DNA of 64,000 nucleotides, from the NCBI RefSeq assembly GCF_017829975.1, contig NZ_JAEEGA010000011.1, forward strand, positions 62,001 through 126,000, in the 5' to 3' direction. Shown here piece by piece: positions 61,530-64,000 of the stretch. The position numbers and the translations under genes were made by a program. The notes under the pieces were generated by a model that made no database searches, had not been told where the DNA came from, and worked only from the letters and a program-made list of their open reading frames with translations. The DNA is from Vagococcus allomyrinae (lineage in GTDB: Bacteria; Bacillota; Bacilli; Lactobacillales; Vagococcaceae). Positions within the stretch are counted from its first letter, which is position 1, and the number at the start of each line of letters is the position of its first letter.

Positions 61530-61910
61530 CTATTTGGCTTTTTTCTTACCGATAGATTTAAACGCTCGCTTCATCACATCAAAGAATCCCAGTGATTGAA
61601 CCATATGACTTGGATCAACATACTCTCTGACTGCACGCAAGACTTTTTTAGGTTCTTTTGAAGAGAACGTGTACGTGCCATTTTTTTTGGTTTCGATCGC
61701 ATAACGAGGAATCCACTTTCCTTTAAATAGTACAGAAGCGATCACTAAATTAACTTCTTCCCAAGGAATTTGGATAAATTTACGTGTGTCTCGGCCATGG
61801 TAAAATTCAAATCCTTTATCGCCAATCATAATCTTGCCATAATCCGTTAGTCCAGTAAAAGCGGTCGCATCAATAACCAAATCTACCTTTGTATTAAGTG
61901 ATTGAACCAT
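61530..61910 (-). CDS. manO: DUF956 protein, mannose operon accessory (ManO)
   Basis: 126 residues; PH-like fold of DUF956 (VDLVIDATAFTGLTDYGKIMIGDKGFEFYHGRDTRKFIQIPWEEV), basic C-terminal tail. Genes of this family regularly end mannose-PTS (manXYZ/manLMN) operons in Lactobacillales and are reported to modulate their expression. Follows manZ after a 224-bp gap with a hairpin. Confidence 0.85.
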   Translation of the reverse strand: MVQSLNTKVDLVIDATAFTGLTDYGKIMIGDKGFEFYHGRDTRKFIQIPWEEVNLVIASVLFKGKWIPRYAIETKKNGTYTFSSKEPKKVLRAVREYVDPSHMVQSLGFFDVMKRAFKSIGKKKAK

Positions 61911-62089
61911 TTCATCTGCTCCATTTCCGTTGTAGTCTTCACTTCATTATACTTATCTTTTAAACTTTATGCTAGAAAAATAAGCTAACATATCTGCCCT
62001 TAAAATTCCCCGTATCATCAGCAACTAAAAATGTTGCTTCAGCTTTTTCCAGCTGGCTGTTTAACAGTAAAACAATTCTGTCATAAGAA

Positions 62090-62120
62090 AAGAGACCGGA
62101 ACCTAAGCTCACGATCTCTT
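62090..62120 (-). terminator. Hairpin between manZ and manO
   Basis: AAGAGACC/GATCTCTT stem (one G-U) with a 15-nt loop and TTTTCTT on the minus strand. Probably a partial terminator lowering manO expression relative to manXYZ. Confidence 0.6.
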
Positions 62121-62134
62121 GATACCGACTTGTT

Positions 62135-63046
62135 TTACAATAGACCGATAACGTGGCCACCTACACCAACTACGAATAGTCCTAGGATGATAACGATTGG
62201 GCTAACTTTTTTCTTAAGTAACCACATGCAAAGGAATGTTAAACACAGTGCTGCTAAACCAGGAATTAATTGATCCAAGTTATTTTGCAAAGTGGTCACC
62301 TTTGTAGGAGAAAGGGCTAAACCAGAATTAACTTGCTCAAACGCTTTTCGAATACCTTCGCCACCAGCAGGTAGTTTATCCCATTCGATGTAAGCTCCTT
62401 TGTCTAGTTGCACTTTGGAGACTGTCGGCAAGAAGCTAATGGATACCCACCGCTGGACGAGAGCTGCTAGGACAAACATTCCGAGAATTGACGCCCCTTT
62501 TGTGACATCTTGTAATAAACCGCCAGATAAATCTTCTGTGATTTTAGAACCCGCTTTATAGCCAAATTCTTGTGTGTACCACATGAAAGCCCAACGGATT
62601 AAGTTCCAAGCTACGAAGAAAATAATTGGACCTAAGATATTACCACCCATTGCAAGAGAGGCTCCAAGCGCTCCTAACATCGGACGAACAGTAAACCAGA
62701 ATACTGGATCGCCGACACCGGCTAACGGACCCATCATCCCAACTTTTACCCCTTGAATTGCCACATCATCGATCGGTGCACCATTGGCACGTTCTTCTTC
62801 AAGGGCTAAGGTTACACCCAAGATTGGTGAGGCAATGTACGGGTGAGTATTAAAGAACTCCAAGTGACGTTTTAATGCTGCTGAACGATCTTCTTGAGTT
62901 GTGTATAATTTTTTAATTGCGGGAATCATTGAAAACGCCCAACCACCATTTTGCATACGTTCATAGTTCCAAGAGCCTTGGATAAAAGTAGAACGCCATG
63001 CAACGGCCAAACGATCTTTTTTACTTAATGTAATTTTTTCTGCCAT
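62135..63046 (-). CDS. manZ: PTS mannose-family EIID
   Basis: 303 residues; membrane subunit of the mannose/glucose permease. Begins AEKITLSKKDRLAVAWRSTFIQGSWNYERMQNGGWAFSMIPAIKKLY, the EIID signature, with PLAGVGDPVFWFTVRPMLGALGASLAMGGN (~105-135) and a C-terminal membrane helix (IVIILGLFVVGVGGHVIGLL). 19 bp after manY; strong GGAGGAG. Confidence 0.95.
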   Translation of the reverse strand: MAEKITLSKKDRLAVAWRSTFIQGSWNYERMQNGGWAFSMIPAIKKLYTTQEDRSAALKRHLEFFNTHPYIASPILGVTLALEEERANGAPIDDVAIQGVKVGMMGPLAGVGDPVFWFTVRPMLGALGASLAMGGNILGPIIFFVAWNLIRWAFMWYTQEFGYKAGSKITEDLSGGLLQDVTKGASILGMFVLAALVQRWVSISFLPTVSKVQLDKGAYIEWDKLPAGGEGIRKAFEQVNSGLALSPTKVTTLQNNLDQLIPGLAALCLTFLCMWLLKKKVSPIVIILGLFVVGVGGHVIGLL

Positions 63047-63065
63047 TTTCTCTTCTCCTCCTAAA

Positions 63066-63869
63066 TTAGTAATCGTTCAAGATGTCGCCTAGCGGATCAC
63101 CGGAGTTTCCTCCACCGCCACCATTTGAAGAACCACCCATTTTAGATAGGTTCAAATAGATAAAGGCTAAAGCAACACCTAACACACCAAGAGCGATCAA
63201 TGTTAATTGAGAAATCGCTGCAACAACAAACCCAATAGCAAAGAATGGCCATACTTCTTTTGTGGCCATCATGTTGATAACAAGAGCATAACCAACGGCT
63301 ACGACCATGCCACCACCAATTGCCATCCCATCTGTTAACCAAGCTGGCATTGATTCTAAGACACCTTGTACAACATCTGCTGGGATGAATAATAAAGCAC
63401 CTGCAGGGATAGCAATCCGAACCCCTTGCATACAAACTGCTGCAATGTGCAACATTTCAACTTTTCTAATATCGCCTTTTTCAGCTGCTGCATCCATCAT
63501 GTGAACAATTGGTACAGCCAAGGTACGCACTACCATTGTTAAGGCAAGACCAGCTACTGCAAGCGGTACTGCGATCGCAATTGCCGCAGGTACACCTTTC
63601 ACACCTTGGCCGCCTAAAACTAAAATAATTGCTGATGCAACGGATGCTAAAGCTGCATCTGGTGCCACGGCTGCCCCGATATTTGCCCAACCAAGAGCGA
63701 TCATTTGCAGTGAACCACCAAGTACGATGCCCGCTGTCAAATTACCAGTTACTAACCCAATTAATGTACATGCCACTAGCGGTTGATGGAACTGGAATTC
63801 ATCCAGGATTCCTTCCATACCTGCTAGAAAGGCCACGAATATTACTAAAACGATTGATATAATAGACAT
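63066..63869 (-). CDS. manY: PTS mannose-family EIIC
   Basis: 267 residues, hydrophobic: SIISIVLVIFVAFLAGMEGILDEFQFHQPLVACTLIGLVTGN at the N terminus, GGSLQMIALGWANIGAAVAPDAALASVAS (~50-78) is the EIIC sugar-site region. The C terminus ends in a Gly/Ser/Asn run (SSNGGGGGNSGDPLGDILNDY), common in lactic acid bacteria. It and EIID are also class IIa bacteriocin receptors in this group. Confidence 0.95.
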   Translation of the reverse strand: MSIISIVLVIFVAFLAGMEGILDEFQFHQPLVACTLIGLVTGNLTAGIVLGGSLQMIALGWANIGAAVAPDAALASVASAIILVLGGQGVKGVPAAIAIAVPLAVAGLALTMVVRTLAVPIVHMMDAAAEKGDIRKVEMLHIAAVCMQGVRIAIPAGALLFIPADVVQGVLESMPAWLTDGMAIGGGMVVAVGYALVINMMATKEVWPFFAIGFVVAAISQLTLIALGVLGVALAFIYLNLSKMGGSSNGGGGGNSGDPLGDILNDY

Positions 63870-63900
63870 GATAAACCTCCAATTTATTTATTATTTTTCT

Positions 63901-64000
63901 CTACCCATTTGCCAATTCTGATTTTGCTTTTTTAAGAATGTCATCCATGTTTGCAGCAGAATCATTTGGTACTTTACGGACATCAAACTTAATCCCTTTA
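63901..64000 (-). CDS. manX: PTS mannose-family EIIAB, C-terminal end (partial)
   Basis: Only the last 33 codons are in the window, ending KAKSELANG-stop, with FDVRKVPNDSAANMDDILKKA typical of the end of the EIIB domain of ManX/ManL. Stop TAG at 63901-63903, 32 bp ahead of manY. Supplies both soluble phosphotransfer domains to ManY/ManZ. Confidence 0.8.
   Translation of the reverse strand, partial: KGIKFDVRKVPNDSAANMDDILKKAKSELANG

Noticed and set aside
61972-62160. 62-codon minus-strand ORF between manZ and manO
   Set aside because: It overlaps the end of manZ by 26 bp and the manZ-manO hairpin, has no RBS, and its product is not recognisable. Treated as chance.

Overview
The window is about 64 kb of chromosome from a low-to-mid GC Gram-positive bacterium of the Lactobacillales, most likely Enterococcaceae (Enterococcus/Vagococcus-like). 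The grounds are a WxL surface-protein cluster with its DUF916 partner, an NADH peroxidase that reads almost like the Enterococcus faecalis enzyme, many PTS permeases with RpiR, PRD and GntR regulators, a manXYZ-manO operon, AGGAGG ribosome binding sites, and no respiratory or biosynthetic islands. The genus is inferred.

Layout. 1-1.0 kb: start of an osmoprotectant ABC transporter operon (ATPase, runs off the left edge). 1-5.8 kb: beta-glucoside PTS IIC, GH1 phospho-beta-glucosidase and a PRD/EIIB/EIIA regulator. 5.9-11 kb: an energy-yielding catabolic cluster (GntR regulator, DDAH-type guanidino hydrolase, APC antiporter, ornithine carbamoyltransferase, carbamate kinase). 11-15.8 kb: CofE-like ligase, Mn-type CDF exporter, SerA and a hexapeptide acetyltransferase. 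15.8-29.6 kb: a cell-surface island with an LPxTN protein, three small WxL proteins, a DUF916/DUF3324 protein and a lectin-WxL protein. It is bracketed by two catalytically dead serine-recombinase homologues, and two intact recombinases, a two-component system and an Mga-type regulator lie beside it. 29.7-34.8 kb: araBAD and araR. 34.9-35.9 kb: Rpn-family nuclease with a 12-bp minisatellite. 36.4-48.6 kb: a large murein-sugar (MurNAc) recycling region with two MurQ, two MupG, MurP, AnmK, MurK-like kinase, two RpiR regulators and an extra IIC. 48.7-52.6 kb: alpha-glucoside PTS, GH4 enzyme and RpiR regulator. 52.8-54.1 kb: NADH peroxidase. 54.2-59.9 kb: RpiB/LacAB isomerase, an unknown protein, an Rgg regulator divergent from an MFS transporter, an AraC regulator and an HD phosphohydrolase. 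60-61.4 kb: ECF sigma and anti-sigma. 61.5-64 kb: manO, manZ, manY and the end of manX.

The most striking observation is the NADH peroxidase gene (52780-54129, minus strand). It is intact over 449 codons except for one in-frame TGA, which falls exactly at codon 42. Cys42 is the redox cysteine (cysteine-sulfenic acid) of this enzyme family. A stem-loop that fits the bacterial SECIS geometry starts a few bases after the TGA, and a PerR-box-like palindrome lies in front of the gene. I read this as a candidate selenocysteine-containing NADH peroxidase. A nonsense mutation cannot be excluded from this window, because no Sec machinery genes lie in it.

Other notable signals: direct-repeat response-regulator boxes with identical geometry in front of one recombinase and the Mga-type gene; repeated leader/attenuator modules and a 20-residue hydrophobic peptide ORF in front of the WxL genes; three promoters with the same TTGAAATAT-type operator element tying the murein-sugar units together; and a PRD regulator that seems to have lost its phosphorylatable histidines.
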